From NCBI GenBank assembly GCA_030248195.1, contig JASAND010028488.1, forward strand, positions 1-64,000: 64,000 nt of DNA, in the 5' to 3' direction. Below are positions 46,607-57,854 of this stretch, piece after piece. Position 1 is the first letter of the stretch, and each line of letters starts with the position of its first letter. Source of the stretch: Trissonchulus latispiculum. Lineage: Eukaryota; Nematoda; Enoplea; Enoplida; Ironidae. The notes below the pieces were generated by a model. The model was not told the DNA's origin, did no database searches, and worked only from the letters and a program-made list of their open reading frames with translations. A program made the position numbers and the translations under genes.

Positions 46607-48392
46607 CTACAATGTGACTACAGGTAACTTCACTGGAGCATCAATAAACGGTTTCAGTCTATTGATATTAACAACGACTGGGTCACTCAGTCCGTTGGTT
46701 CTAGCTATACGATAATTTGTTACTGAAATCTTGCCCAAGATACGGTAAGGTCCTTCATATTTAGGCCGCAACTTCTTGCTTAAGCCTGCCGGAACATTCT
46801 TTTGCTCTATGTTGAGCATAACCAGGGTTCCTGGTTTATACTCGACTGGTGTAGCCTTGATGTCATAGCGTTCCTTGTTAACCAGGGCTGCTTCCTGTAA
46901 AGCTTCGTGGGCAATCCGCCAAGCTTCGTTGAGCCGAGCCAGTAACTGGCTTCGCGCATCATTATACGTTTGCGTTTCCTCCCCAGGAAGCTGGAAAAAG
47001 TTATCCAATGGGTACCGGTAATCTCTACCAGTCATCAAAAAATAGGGCGTTTCCTTCGTAGCACTATGAATGGTTGCTCTATAAATAGATAGACCCCATG
47101 GCAGGTAGTCGTCCCAATCGGACTGAAAGCAATTCACATACTGGGCAACCAGGCTCCGAAGCGTAAGATTAAAGCGTTCCACCACGCCATTTGTTTGCGG
47201 GTGATATGCAGTGGTTCGGAGTCTCGGAACCACTCGCGTCCACCAACGCCTTCATAAAGACAGACATAAAGTTAGGACCTTGATCTGTTAATACTCGCGC
47301 GGGGACACCCCACCGAGCTAGGAAGCCATTAAAGTACCAGTATGCCGTAGTTCCGGCTCTCTCGTTAGGCATAGCGAATGCCTCCGCGTAACGCTTGAGG
47401 TAATCGACTATGCACAGGACGCAGGTATTGCCTCTATTTGTTTCCTTCTGCGTGAAATGCATAACGTCCATAGCGACCACGTCCAATGGCCGCCGTACCA
47501 CTACCGTATTTTGCATGGTAGCTTGATGTCGGCGAGGACCTTGACTAAACTTGGCGCAGGATTTGCAGTTAGCAATATAGTCCTCGAGGTCTTGTGACAT
47601 TCGTGGCCACCAGTACTTGGTTTCTGGACTGGCCATGGAATTTTGTTGGGCACGATGCCCGCCTGTTGTAAAATCAGAATGCACTTCCTTCAGCAGATTT
47701 TCTCGTTGGACTTTCGGGACAACTACCGTAGGAAAGGGTAACCCTCTCCTTTCTGCGTGCTTATTCAAGTGCCAACGGTAAAGCACCCCATTACGTATGA
47801 AGAAGGTAGAACGTAACTTTCTGACCTCCTGAGGTTCCTGTCGGTTAGCCGGTAACCGCTTTTGCTCTAGAAAGTCCAACAGGATTGCGAATTCTTCTTC
47901 GTCTCGAAGTTCGCGTTTCCAAGTAAGTAGGGTCGGTGGAGCCGGGAGGGCCGCTGTCAAAGCGTACACCTCAGGAGGGTATATGACCGCTGTAGTTTCC
48001 TGTTCGCTGTCCTCGGGCTCATCAATCGGATCTAGTCTAGACAAACAATCTGGTCCTGCATTCTCGCGGCCTGCTCGATATTCCACCACAAAGTCGAATT
48101 CAAGCATACGTGTCGCAAATTTGGCCAACCTGCCTTGTCCCAAGGCTTTTATGTTATTTAGTAAGTCCCTTACTGCTTGATGGTCAGTGCGCAGGACGAA
48201 CTGCTTAACGGACAAGTAATGCCGAAACTTCTGACAACCCCATAACGCTGCAAAGGCTTCCATTTCCGTAGCGGAATAGCCTTTCTCGCCTTGGGTCAGG
48301 GTTCTACTAGCATAGGCAACTGGCCGCTCGCGTAACACTCGCGGTCCGTTCGGCTTATCCAGGCTCCGAGGAACGGAGAACTGTTGCTCCAA
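46607..48392 (-). pseudogene. Gypsy RNase H and integrase with GPY/F-like end
   Basis: It opens in RNase H (YASRTLTQGEKGYSATEMEA; LRTDHQAV; CLSRLDP). The integrase HHCC zinc domain follows (GHRAQQN.., CKSCAKF) and then the catalytic core. The first Asp is in VAMDVM, the second in LTDQGPNF, and the Glu in TNGVVERFN. The C-terminal LRPKYEGPYRIL is a GPY/F-type module. One frame change near 47220 separates the second Asp from the Glu segment. Integrase would insert the cDNA. It follows the reverse transcriptase, giving the gypsy order. The end of pol is TGA/TAG at about 46607. Confidence 0.85.
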
Positions 48393-49905
48393 AACCCCGC
48401 TTGCTAGCGTCAGTCGAAACGTAAAATGTTTTGTTGAAATCGGGAAAAGCCAGAACTGGCGCTTGCGTCAAATGCCGTTTGAGTTCCTCAAAGGCTTGCT
48501 GTCAGGCGTCGGACCAGACAAAGGGTACCCCTTTCTTCAACAGGTCCGTCAGTGGCGGTGCGACTTTGGCATAGTTCGACACGAACCGCCTATAATAGCC
48601 ACACATCCCCAGAAAAGACCGAATGCCTTTGACGTCTTTGGGTGGGCTAAGCTGGGACACTGCCTTCACCTTGTCCGGGTCAACGCTGATGCCATGGCGG
48701 CCTACATAATGGCCCAGAAAAGGCACCGCTTCTCGTGCAGAGCAGCACTTCTTAAGCTTGATACGCAGCCCATTTTCCCGTAAACGCGTCAGGGTCGACC
48801 TGAGCATTTTTAAGTGTGAATCCTGGTCTGTAGATGGAATCAGAACGTCATCTATATACACTGGTAAGTCTGTCAAGACTTTTCCATTAGCCGTTGAAAC
48901 GTTGCGGGTGCATTGCACAACCCGAACGGCATGACGTTCATATGGAAAAGGCCCATGTGTGACACAAAGGCTGTCTTTTCACGATGTTCTGGGCAGACCT
49001 CGACTTGCCAGTACCCTGCTGCTAAGTCAATAGTCGAGAATATGACAGCGCCCTGGAGTTGATCCAGGATCTCGTCAATCTTGGGCAAAGGATAACTATC
49101 CTTTTTCGTATATTTTATTCAATCGTCGGTAATCGATTACTAGGCGCGTAGTGCCGTCCTTCTTGCCGACCAGAATACAGGGTGAGGACCAGGGGCTAGT
49201 AGAGGGTGAGCAGACCCCCTCGTCTAGCATTGCACGGATATGTTTTTCAATCTCGGCCTTGTCCTTGGGATTATACCGGTAAGATCGTCCTTTCACAGGA
49301 CCCTCTCTGCCTGTATCAATGACATGCTGGTCGACTTTGGTCCGGCCCGGGTTACCCGGTCGGGCGACTACGTCATAGAATTCGACCAGTATATCCCGCA
49401 ATTTCGCTTTGCCTTCCTCATCTAGGACCATGGAGTCAAAGTCGACGTTCTTGTCGACAAATTGTTGACGTTCCTCTAATGAGGGCATAGGCTGCGAAGT
49501 CATTTCGTCAGCCGAATAATGCAGGTCATTAAAAGCCTGCAGGCCTTTATCCGTCAATGCCGGTGGCTCCTCATAACCCCAGGTCTGATCCTCCTGGACT
49601 ACGCATACAGTAGGGTCAACCCACCGTGGAACTGGTATAGCTTTACCGACGCTATTAACCATTGGAACTGCATCGCCTGGATGGTAGGGTTCTAGTTTTT
49701 CGACCTCTGTAAGAGCATGTCGCAGTTCTTTTTCCTGTACCTGAGTCGCTGGGTGGGTCGCCCACCCAGTTAAATGAGGGTGAATCTGTGCAAAGTTCAC
49801 CCCCAATTCGGCAGCATAGCGGAACCCTTGTCGTTCGATCACCGTAGTGACTGGTTCTGCCTGTCCTAGGGATAGCCCCTTAGGTAACTGCGCCGTTCTG
49901 TCCAA
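48393..49905 (-). pseudogene. Gypsy reverse transcriptase and start of RNase H
   Basis: Order along the minus strand is: a linker of about 170 residues; the RT start (PWSSPCILVGKKDGTTRLVI then DYRRLN); then STIDLAAGYWQV, FGLCNAPATFQ and the catalytic YIDD (about 48855). LGHYVG..ISVDPDKV and the connection region with LGMCGYYRRFV follow. RNase H begins around STDASKRGFGA near 48410. Disruptions seen are one-base frame changes near 49095, 48885 and 48395, and an in-frame TGA at 48502-48504. RT motifs are otherwise intact, so the lesions are recent or artefactual. Confidence 0.88.
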
Positions 49906-49970
49906 CGGATTGAAACTTTTATATAGTTTACTTGAGAGGACACTTCCAGGACTCCAGGTACAGGGTAGAC

Positions 49971-50492
49971 CTAATAGTCTACCAAGACCTCATCTGATGG
50001 TTCAAATACGACTGCCTGGTTTGTAGCAGGTTTTGCTGCTCCACCGAGCCAACAACGGACCGGCACCATAACCTCAGATTGTGGAGGTAACTTGCATGTT
50101 TCCCTCATGCAATAATAAACCGTACATGACACGGCTATACTGAAACGGTTAGCTAACGCCTGCAGGTTACCTGGGGTCAGCAAAGGTACCTTCTTCTTGT
50201 CACAGAGCAGAAGGTGTTGATGTGGGAAAATCACCCAGTTATGGCCCGCCTGGAAGTCATAGCCAATAATGAAATCTTGTTGCAAGCTATTCGTGACATT
50301 GAAGGTATATTCGTACCAAACGCCATGTAACTTAAATGAGATCTTGGTTGTACCCAATATAGCTAGGCTCCGGTCATCGGCAGCCGTGGCTACCTCTGTT
50401 GCCTTTGTCTCGTCCAAATGTAAACGGTTATTAACGTTAATTTGGTCGAAGAATTGCTTGGACATCAAGCAAATATTAGCACCTGTGTCCAA
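49971..50492 (-). pseudogene. Gypsy aspartic protease
   Basis: It begins with LLDTGANICLMS, the Asp-Thr-Gly active-site loop of retropepsins, followed by ILGTTKISF and FIIGYDF strands typical of the family's flap and second half (IIGxD). It lies in a different frame from the upstream 50498-52009 segment, which ends in VEVKDI immediately before. A one-base shift at about 50495 accounts for this, either a mutation or a programmed shift. Confidence 0.8.
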
Positions 50493-50497
50493 CAGGG

Positions 50498-52009
50498 CTA
50501 GTGTCTTATGTCCTTAACTTCCACGATAACGTACGGGCTTTTCTTCAATGCTATATGGGTACACTGTGACACAAAGAATGGCGCTGTCCCGTTCAAAACA
50601 GAGAGTACCGCTCTGTTTAGGTGTTTATTTTGAGCCGTGGGTTGCCCACTAGCTTCCTCGTTGTCACTTGTTTCCGCTTCCAGGTTAAAATCAACTCGTC
50701 TGACTGGGTTGAGAGCAGCCCGCAGTTGTTCTTCTAGGTCCCATATGCCATACTTAGTCCCAATATCAGTAGAAGTCACTTCTTGCTGATTTACCGTGGC
50801 TGTACCATTTCCCAATGGATTCGTAGGTGTGTCAGCCACCTCTAATGGTGCTACTGTACCGTCCGTTTGCTGGACTGTAGCACCATCCACCTTAGCGGAA
50901 GTAACTTCCTGCAGAGTAGGCACGGAGTCGTCTTCCAACGGTGTACTGTCCAGTACTATAATCTCGTTAGGGTCATTAAGTTGTACGCCACGTCTGCCTT
51001 TCCTAGGCTGTGGGGGGTCCTCGGACCAAATGGGTTGGTCCGGTTCACGGAGTACTCCCTTTTGTTGAAGCTCCAGTGCGCGTTCATAGTCCTTTTGGGC
51101 GAATTCGGCTAGGAGCTGTTCAAACTCTTGAATAGACTGGCGTACCTGGTCCGTCACGGACGTTACGTTCACGGACAGTTGTTGGATCTGCTCTCCTATG
51201 GACTGGGCTACCACATGGGCCTGCTCGACTGCCTGGGTCACGACCGCCCAGCCATGTCTGATAGGTGCATAGTCAGGCACTTCTAACAGAGCAAATCTGT
51301 TTTGTGTGGGAACCGCTACCTGCTCAGTACCTGAGGAGGCTTTCGACCTTCGGGTTACTTTTTCCCATTTGCCGTCCGTATCTTTTCGAAGTTTTAACGG
51401 CGTTACTGGTGTACCTCCAGTACCCTGAACTTCAACAGGGGCAAGAGTTAATCCTGAACCCTCTGTCTCGTCGTCAGAGGCGTCACTTTCCGTAAGTTCT
51501 CTCCTTGTTGGATTATTGGCCGTGGCCCATGGCTGAAAGTTGCCTCCCCGTTTCGGTGGAGACGCATCAGTGACCACTATTCTGGGTGGTTGTCGTTTAC
51601 TAGCTGGAGTCTCAGGTACCACCTGGGTAGAGGTAGAAATGTCAGCTACTGGGGTATCCCCAGTGCTTACTGCTGAAAGCCCATTACCCGTAGGTTGGCC
51701 GTCCGCAGGGCTTTTAGCTTGTTCCCCATTTACAGGGGCCTGGTCTTCCCCAGGGCTTTTGCGATTAGCCCCTACCGCAGGCTGGTCCTCAGTAATCGAC
51801 AGTTTCCATTGCCGTAACGGAAGTATAATTCGAATAGGGTCTGTCTGAACCTCCTTAGATGTTGAGGTCTTGCGTTGCCTCCGAGTCGTACCCGTCCCGG
51901 GTTGCCTGGCTCGGGTTTGAGCTGCCATGACGGCGTTATTTTCCTGCCACTTCATGGCCTTACGTATATTATTAAGCATGTTCCATTCCGTCCCGGTGCT
52001 CGTGTCCAT
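50498..52009 (-). CDS. Gag-pol linker region, 503 codons, unknown
   Basis: Hydrophilic sequence rich in Thr, Pro, Glu and Gln, with a helical/coiled-coil-like stretch (VAQSIGEQIQQLSVNV, then QEFEQLLAEFAQKDYERAL) around two thirds of the way along. It lies between the Cys-rich ORF and protease. It lacks recognisable enzymatic motifs and is unusually long for a gypsy element. Confidence 0.5.
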   Translation of the reverse strand: MDTSTGTEWNMLNNIRKAMKWQENNAVMAAQTRARQPGTGTTRRQRKTSTSKEVQTDPIRIILPLRQWKLSITEDQPAVGANRKSPGEDQAPVNGEQAKSPADGQPTGNGLSAVSTGDTPVADISTSTQVVPETPASKRQPPRIVVTDASPPKRGGNFQPWATANNPTRRELTESDASDDETEGSGLTLAPVEVQGTGGTPVTPLKLRKDTDGKWEKVTRRSKASSGTEQVAVPTQNRFALLEVPDYAPIRHGWAVVTQAVEQAHVVAQSIGEQIQQLSVNVTSVTDQVRQSIQEFEQLLAEFAQKDYERALELQQKGVLREPDQPIWSEDPPQPRKGRRGVQLNDPNEIIVLDSTPLEDDSVPTLQEVTSAKVDGATVQQTDGTVAPLEVADTPTNPLGNGTATVNQQEVTSTDIGTKYGIWDLEEQLRAALNPVRRVDFNLEAETSDNEEASGQPTAQNKHLNRAVLSVLNGTAPFFVSQCTHIALKKSPYVIVEVKDIRH

Positions 52010-52542
52010 TTCTTCCGCTCAGGCACGTTAGGCTTACGTTCCGAGGCTCCTCCATCGCCGAAGGGTTTCACTTCCTTGCGCCATCTGTTCCAATATTTAT
52101 ATGGCCGAAGGTTACCTTCGCCATCATAGATGACATCACCCGCATCGGGGAAGCCACCATTAGCCAGGACCACTTCCTCTGTTGGGAACCATTCAGCCCG
52201 TCGCCGCACTTGCTTACAGGTTTTACACGGGCATTTCCATGGGTTCACATCCTGATCTGTATCTTTATTCAGATACAAGCACACAGGTTCCCGTTTCGCT
52301 TTGCAGGCTTTGCATTTGCATTTCCATTGATTCACCGCTTGGGTCGCCCGAGCGTGAGGTTCGAAAACTGGGTGAATATACTCTGTTTCCGGAAGGGGGT
52401 CAGCCCCTTCCAGATGTTCAGCCTCGCTATCACTCTCGGAGTCACTACTCCAGATACCACTGCGATTCCAGCAGGGGTCGTTCTTGATTGACTCGATCAT
52501 GTTAACAAGGTTAGTACTAGTTGCTTGCACCGCACAGACCAT
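51952..52542 (-). CDS. Cys-rich ORF with paired WKCxCKxCK motifs
   Basis: A 196-codon frame with two copies of a Trp-Lys-Cys-x-Cys-Lys-x-Cys-Lys motif (NQWKCKCKACK and NPWKCPCKTCK) about 30 residues apart, preceded by an acidic Ser/Asp-rich region. This looks like a metal- or nucleic-acid-binding module. It directly follows the gag nucleocapsid-like region, whose own CCHC knuckle is missing its last Cys. Its end overlaps the next frame by about 58 bases. Family unknown. Confidence 0.45.
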   Translation of the reverse strand: MVCAVQATSTNLVNMIESIKNDPCWNRSGIWSSDSESDSEAEHLEGADPLPETEYIHPVFEPHARATQAVNQWKCKCKACKAKREPVCLYLNKDTDQDVNPWKCPCKTCKQVRRRAEWFPTEEVVLANGGFPDAGDVIYDGEGNLRPYKYWNRWRKEVKPFGDGGASERKPNVPERKKWTRAPGRNGTCLIIYVRP

Positions 52543-52583
52543 TCCGCCAGACGGGTTTGCCGGTACGGGACACGGGTCCAGGT

Positions 52584-53700
52584 CTACTGCCCGCGTCCCG
52601 CCTCCTCGTTTCCCTGCTCTGGGAAACCTTCATACCGGCGTGGGCCCACATAGCCTCTGCTTATAGAGCGCGGCCGCACCGGCTGCCTCTGCTGCTGGCC
52701 TTGCTGCCTTTGAGAACCCTGCTGGTTGCGGAAGTCTTGGTTCCGCTGGCCTTGATTGCTCTGGTCCCGGTCATAACGACTCCGGGCAGGGGCATAACCT
52801 GCCTGATCGCGAGCACGGTACTGTGGGTGAACATTACCCCTTGCCTGGTTCTGGTTCTGGTTCTGGCCGTTCTGGCTCAGATACTGCAGATAGTCTGGGC
52901 CTTGTTGCTGTCTATGCCCCACTAGACCGCAATGCCAGCACCTACCCGGTGCTTGACGTGGGGGTGGTCGCTCGTCATTGCGCTGATAACCCTGGTTGCG
53001 ACTCTGATTCTGCTGCGATTGTTGTTGTTGGTTTTGCTGGTTCCTCTGGCTCTGCTGGGATCTCCCCTGTAGAGCGTTGTTGCATTGTGGACCCTGGCTT
53101 TGGGCACTAAAGACCGTAACGGCCTGCTCCCGGTCCAACTCCTCCTGAACCGACTCTACGATATGTAGAGCTCGAGTTATTAGGTCATTCTCTCGAACAT
53201 GAGGCCAAAATTGGATGTCCGCCAGAGGAGCGGCCATTCTAGATCGCAGCTCAGACTTCAAGCCTCGTTTAAACTGAGCGACCACCTTCTTTTCTCGATC
53301 GAACCCAGTTTCGAACGGAAAAGCCTGAACCGCTAGCAAACGCTGCAATATAATCGTGCGGTTTTTCCTGCGGTTCCTGCATTCGACTGTAGAATTGTTC
53401 CGCTTACAGCTCCGTTGTTACCGGCAATGGCTCGTGCAATTGACGGATTCTAGTCACTAGATCCTCAAAAGTATCAGGTGGACATGGTGTCATGGACTCT
53501 TTGACTTTGTCATCTAACAGTGTCCACAGAATTCTGTACTTCATGTTAGAGGGTACGTCATGTACCTTAACCGTAGTTTCGAAATTAGCGAGCCAGCTGG
53601 TAAACTTGATGTTACTCTGGGATCCTTGAAAGGGCTTAACGCCTCCTTTCAAATATTCCCCCAGATGCTTGAAGCTCTCATATGATGATGGCTCTCGGGT
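52584..53700 (-). pseudogene. Gag capsid/nucleocapsid region
   Basis: The capsid-like part reads FKHLGEYLKGGVKPFQGSQS and FTSWLANFETTV, then ILWTLLDDKVK, typical of retrotransposon gag. It continues past an in-frame TAA (53404-53406) into EQFYSRMQEPQEKPHDYI. A one-base frame change near 53350 follows, then FKRGLKSELRSRM. A long Gln/Asn/Arg-rich tract ends in CWHCGLVGHRQQQG, a CCHC-type knuckle whose fourth ligand is Gly. It would assemble the particle and bind RNA. Confidence 0.75.
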
Positions 53701-55275
53701 TTCGCGAGTTTGCGGTCGTTCCGACCGTTCTCGACGGGGCGCACTGTATTACCGTTCAAGGGAATACCGGCGAGGGCTTGACATCCGCTGTACCGGCGGT
53801 GGAGACTGGTGGGCCCGTGACGAGGTTCTAGACTGGTGAGAGTATTCCCTTCGACGGCGGGGTGATTCCCTGATTGGTTCCCTCATCTGGTCATCAGATG
53901 AGTCTAGGTCGATTATGGGCGAAGCTCTCCGTTCATTCCCTCGACCACGATAGACGGGCTCCGGACTCGGATGTCACGTCCTAGGGGACTGTCCCATCTG
54001 ATATGGTGGCGTGCCCGCATTTGGGTCCTCTCTAGGACTTGGCCACAATCGGAGTAACTCAATACATACCCGAGGGAAAGGACGCTCCAATGCCTCCCAC
54101 GTTTCCATAGGGAGTCCTGCTATCCATGCTGTCATAAGGCCTCGGATCACACCGCACTCCTGGTTGGTCATATCACGTATCCGGAACATTCCTTCCGTGT
54201 TCCGTCGCGGGACCGGGGGTTGAACTGGGGCTGGGGTTGGATCCCGTAATGGGACCACCCAATTATCCATCGGTCCACGTACCCGTGGTTTCCGGTCGGG
54301 CTCCGGGTCGGGGTCACTACCGCCCGGACGCTGGCTACTGCCTGCCCGTTTCGTTTGCTTTGAACGGGTCAGGTCTATATGCGCGGTAGACCGGAACCGT
54401 TGTACCGGAGCCACTGATGTGCTAGGCCCGGCTGAACCGTGTGTGTCTCTCCTACGTGGCTTAGGACGGGCGAATGGCAATAGTGGCATATTGCCCGGCT
54501 GACGGCGGAAAAGGGAACTGTCCGACCCCAAGCGTGGTCGCTGTTGGTATAAATCCAATTCTAACTGTAAAGAGGGGAGGAAGAGGGGGCAGAAACGCAC
54601 GGAAGTCCTTACGTCGGAAAACTATGCAATGGTACTTCCCCAACCCTGCGCCTGGGGAGACGAAGAAAAGCGGGTGGGGTGTGGGGGTGTGTTTGGGTGT
54701 GTTGGTTGGTGTGTGGTGTTTTGGTTTTCCAATTCCAACTGGGTCAGAAACGCACGTAAGTCCCTTACGTCGGAAATACTATGCAATGGTACTTCCCAGT
54801 TAGCCTCCTGTTGCTGGAGGTCAGCTCCAATCCGGGCTAGTCTGCGTCTGACATATTCGAGTTGTTCTCGAATAGTTGCTTGGTCGTCCCATTCGTCCTC
54901 GCTGGGCTCTTCCGAAGCCGGGGACTGAAATTCACCCGGGTTATTAGAGGTCCCGTCCTTTTTTTGGCCTTCCGGTGCACCCGGATCCATGCCCTCGTCG
55001 TCAACCTCTTGTTTTGAAGAGGCTTTACTCGTTGCCGTATCAGATCGGAGCACCGGCCTATTAAAGGTCGCGCCGTCAGGGCCTTGGCTTGACGAAGCCT
55101 GACTAGATGCAGATTGAGTAGAGGAACTCTTGCTCAATGCTGGCTGGCTTGACGTAAGCCGCCCAAAATCGTTCTGACTTAAAGGCCTTTTATCCATCGA
55201 GTCACTCGCGCTAGCCGGATCACCCGGCTTAGCTGAGGCCTTTGACGATTTCACAGGAGAATGTAAAACCGACAT
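53701..55275 (-). pseudogene. Gag N-terminal region, one frame with in-frame stops
   Basis: It starts at ATG 55275 (MSVLHSPVKSSKAS) and stays in one frame through stops at 54622-54624 (TAG), 53974-53976 (TGA) and about 53751 (TAA) into the capsid-like part. It is hydrophilic, with Ser/Lys-rich, acidic and Arg/Ser-rich stretches (REYSHQSRTSSRAHQS). A local duplication repeats about 50 bp (ACGTAAG..GCAATGGTACTTCC at 54596-54645 and 54752-54800) around a G/T-rich insert, and creates the first stop. Confidence 0.6.
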
Positions 55276-55512
55276 AAATTACAGTTAGTCGCACGTAACG
55301 TGGGCTAACTAAATGTCAATGTATACGTTCCGTATGCACTGCTCCGAGAGTCCCAATAAAAATGCAGTAAAACGTACAGAAAAATTAAAGAAAACGGGAT
55401 GAGATCAGAAAAATTAGTTAAAAATGAAGACCTATAAAAATAAGAGAACCGAAGAGAAAAATTATTAAAAGCCGAATAAAAATAAAAATAAGGTCGTGGA
55501 CTGGCAGCCTAA
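55276..55512 (-). other. 5' untranslated leader of the gypsy-type element
   Basis: 237 bp between the 5' LTR and the first gag ATG. The first bases after the LTR (TTAGGCTGCCAGTCCACGACC, minus strand, broken here as TTAGGCTGCC and AGTCCACGACC) do not begin with TGG, so no conventional 3'-tRNA primer site is visible. Confidence 0.5.
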
Positions 55513-56652
55513 TGTAAAGTTGGAAGTGTACGAACAACCAAACTTTACGAGTGGGAAACTGTGCACAAGGGTAACGTCGAACCTGGAGGAGATGTAGTTC
55601 CAGTCGACCTAACTAACCTCGCCAAAACAACCTAAGTGAAACCTACCGAACGGAGTTAAACCGCCGATGAAGAGCAAAGACTCAATTAATAAATGAACTA
55701 CCCCAAGTTTGCTGAAAAGTACATACTCAAAGAATCATCTACCTACCCAAATACTCTTAGAAAAGCCCTACTTACCGACTATACAATTCTAAGAAAAAAC
55801 CTAACTAAAATAGACACCCTAAAATGGCCCGAAAACGAGACCACATTTACTTAAAAATTATGCTTGACAAATGGGGCGAATCCCGAAAATGCGTACAAAA
55901 TTTTGAATAAACTACAGTGTAGAATACCAAGCTAACAAAATGATACACAAAGACTAAATACAGAATAAAAGAACAAGATGAACTCAAACAAACAAGGCAA
56001 CTTTTATAAACTACCTAACAGAGAACCTAACCTTTCAGAATAATTTTTGAAGACATCCAGAGAAGTTAAGAATAGTAGAAACTTTAGAAACAAATAGAGA
56101 GTAAATTAAATGAGAAGAGTCTAGCTCTACAGGGTCACCCTGGAGCGACTAAAGTCTAAAGAGGTAAACACTTTAGACTGATTATACAGATAATAAAGAG
56201 CACAGCTAATGCAGGTCCCACACAGAGCAGTTAAAACAAACACGACCATTCAATTGCAGACCAAAATAACAGACTGAATGCAGACAGATGAAAGCAGGCA
56301 AAACTAGTTTGACGGAGCCGTGGTAGAATCTGATTGGACAATTTTGAGACCCCCTTGAAAAACGAGATGCTGGGAGAGGCTTCTAGAGAAAATAGAGGTC
56401 TTAACAGCGCCACCTATTGACTAGGCTGGCTGATACACATATGCATAATTTACACACGCACAATAAAACTCAACAAGGAGACTTTTAAACAGATTTCAAA
56501 ACACACTTTCAAAACAAATTTCCAACAATTTTCACATACTAAATTACACACATTCTTAAAAATAATATTTCTAACACAATTTCAACCCAAATTAAATTCA
56601 ATCACACATACATAATATTTTTAGAGGACCGACGTCACGCCGCCTCATTACA
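55513..56652 (-). repeat. 5' LTR of the gypsy-type element
   Basis: 1140 bp and collinear with 36220-37384, ending at a CCAC target duplication. Shorter than its partner mainly through indels near 56000 and 56490. Confidence 0.9.
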
Positions 56653-56988
56653 CCACGGTCAAATTCTATCGCGTGATAATTCTATCGTTAAAAATAATTC
56701 TATCGTCAATTTCTATCGTCAAATGTTATCCCACGCAGGACAACCTGCACATTTGTGATTTAAATACAACCGAAATCAAAATTAAAAAATTAAAAGCAAC
56801 CCATAAAATGATTTGAATTTTGATTTTTGTTTTTGTCAAATGGGCCCAAATGTAATTTCAAAACGTATATCTTTGATTTTTCCAATAATCAATAAAACAG
56901 AAAACAAATAACCCTCGATTATATTTTGTTTTTTGTTTTAGACGTAAAAACCAAAATCAAATGGTAAGAACGTACACGGACAATAAAG

Positions 56989-57346
56989 CCTGGTTTACAC
57001 TATCAAACTTTCATCTGATTTTATCAGATGGAACAAATATCAGAGCAAACATTTTTCATCCGACCTGTAGTTTACACTGTCCACCAAACAAGTAAGGAGT
57101 TTGCGTCTGACAATGACACAGTGTCCAATGAAATTCAAAGTCTGCAGCTTTCTTTAAATTGAAGCTATACGACTGGTCAGTTTCGTCTGATATCAGACGG
57201 AATCTCCATTTTGATCCAACAAAAGTTTTCTTGTCAGAGCTGAGTCAGCTAGTCGTTTACATGCGAGTATTTTGTCTGACATTGGTTGGAGGAAAATTTT
57301 CATCTAACAAAGTCAGATGAAAGTTCGATAGTGTAACTCCCACTTA
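56989..57346. mobile_element. MITE with TTTACACTATC termini
   Basis: The left end contains GGTTTACACTATCAAACTTT and the right end the inverted match AAAGTTCGATAGTGTAAC, followed inward on both sides by CATCTGA/TCAGATG. It abuts the target duplication of the preceding MITE. It is non-coding and no target duplication of its own was identified. Confidence 0.65.
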
Positions 57347-57854
57347 ACCCACATGGCTAACCAGGGTGGATGCAAGTTACATGCAACGGGCTAACCGGCG
57401 GTAAAATAACAATAAAAATATGGGGGGAATTAACAAATAAACGGGGGAACAACAGCAATTAATGGGGTGGGGAATGGAGCGAACAAGAGTGGGGGAGAGA
57501 GCTAGCTAGGCGAAGGCGGACCCACAAGAACGGGGGTACCCCTTTTAAGAGAAGGGTAGGGTAAGGGGTGGGTAACGTTGGAAATTAAATAGAAACAAAA
57601 AGAAAGTAGTTAAATTCTAAGCGGCGGGTTAGGTGAGTCAAGGTTAGCGAAATTGTTAAGAAAAGGAACACAAAAATGAACTTGGAAAGCAAGGGAAATC
57701 GCTCTAGGAGGGCCCCCAAAATTTGCTCCGATCGCTCGCGAGAATATTTAATTCCCAACTGACTGAAAGGTCGTGTGCTAATGAAAGCTAAGGATTGTTA
57801 TGCGTTCGGAACGGGAGGGTCTATCTTCGGCAAGCCAACATAAATTACAGCGTG
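57347..57854. other. Purine-rich intergenic stretch, no gene recognised
   Basis: GGGGG-rich A/G sequence (57420-57560). No ORF, RNA or repeat boundary supported. Confidence 0.4.

Larger units (their letters stand above)
36220..56652 (-). mobile_element. Giant Ty3/gypsy-type LTR retrotransposon, 20.4 kb
   Basis: The LTRs are 36220-37384 and 55513-56652, and both read TGTAATGAGGCGGC...CTTTACA in the coding sense. The 4-bp target duplication is CCAC (36216-36219 and 56653-56656). Coding order on the minus strand is gag, protease, reverse transcriptase, RNase H, integrase with a GPY/F-like C-terminal segment. That order defines the Ty3/gypsy arrangement. Downstream of pol comes a 1-kb spacer and then a second 6.1-kb coding block (39413-45534) of unknown nature. 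A purine tract (TGGGGAGT) abuts the 3' LTR at 37385-37392. Behind the 5' LTR I see no TGG primer-binding start; the sequence is TTAGGCTGCCAGTCC. Multiple stops and frameshifts make this copy defective. Confidence 0.9.
34740..56982. mobile_element. MITE with ~260-bp inverted repeats, host of two later insertions
   Basis: The left arm 34740-34999 is repeated inverted at about 56722-56982. The ends are TGTCCGTGTACGTTCTTACC and its complement, and the pairing runs inward to CCTGCGTGGG. ATAAAG flanks both ends (34734-34739 and 56983-56988). Without the hAT-like element (35113-36189) and the LTR element (36220-56652) it would be about 0.7 kb. TTCTATCG is repeated four times in its right interior (56665-56720). 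The superfamily is unassigned; a 6-bp duplication is unusual. Confidence 0.75.
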
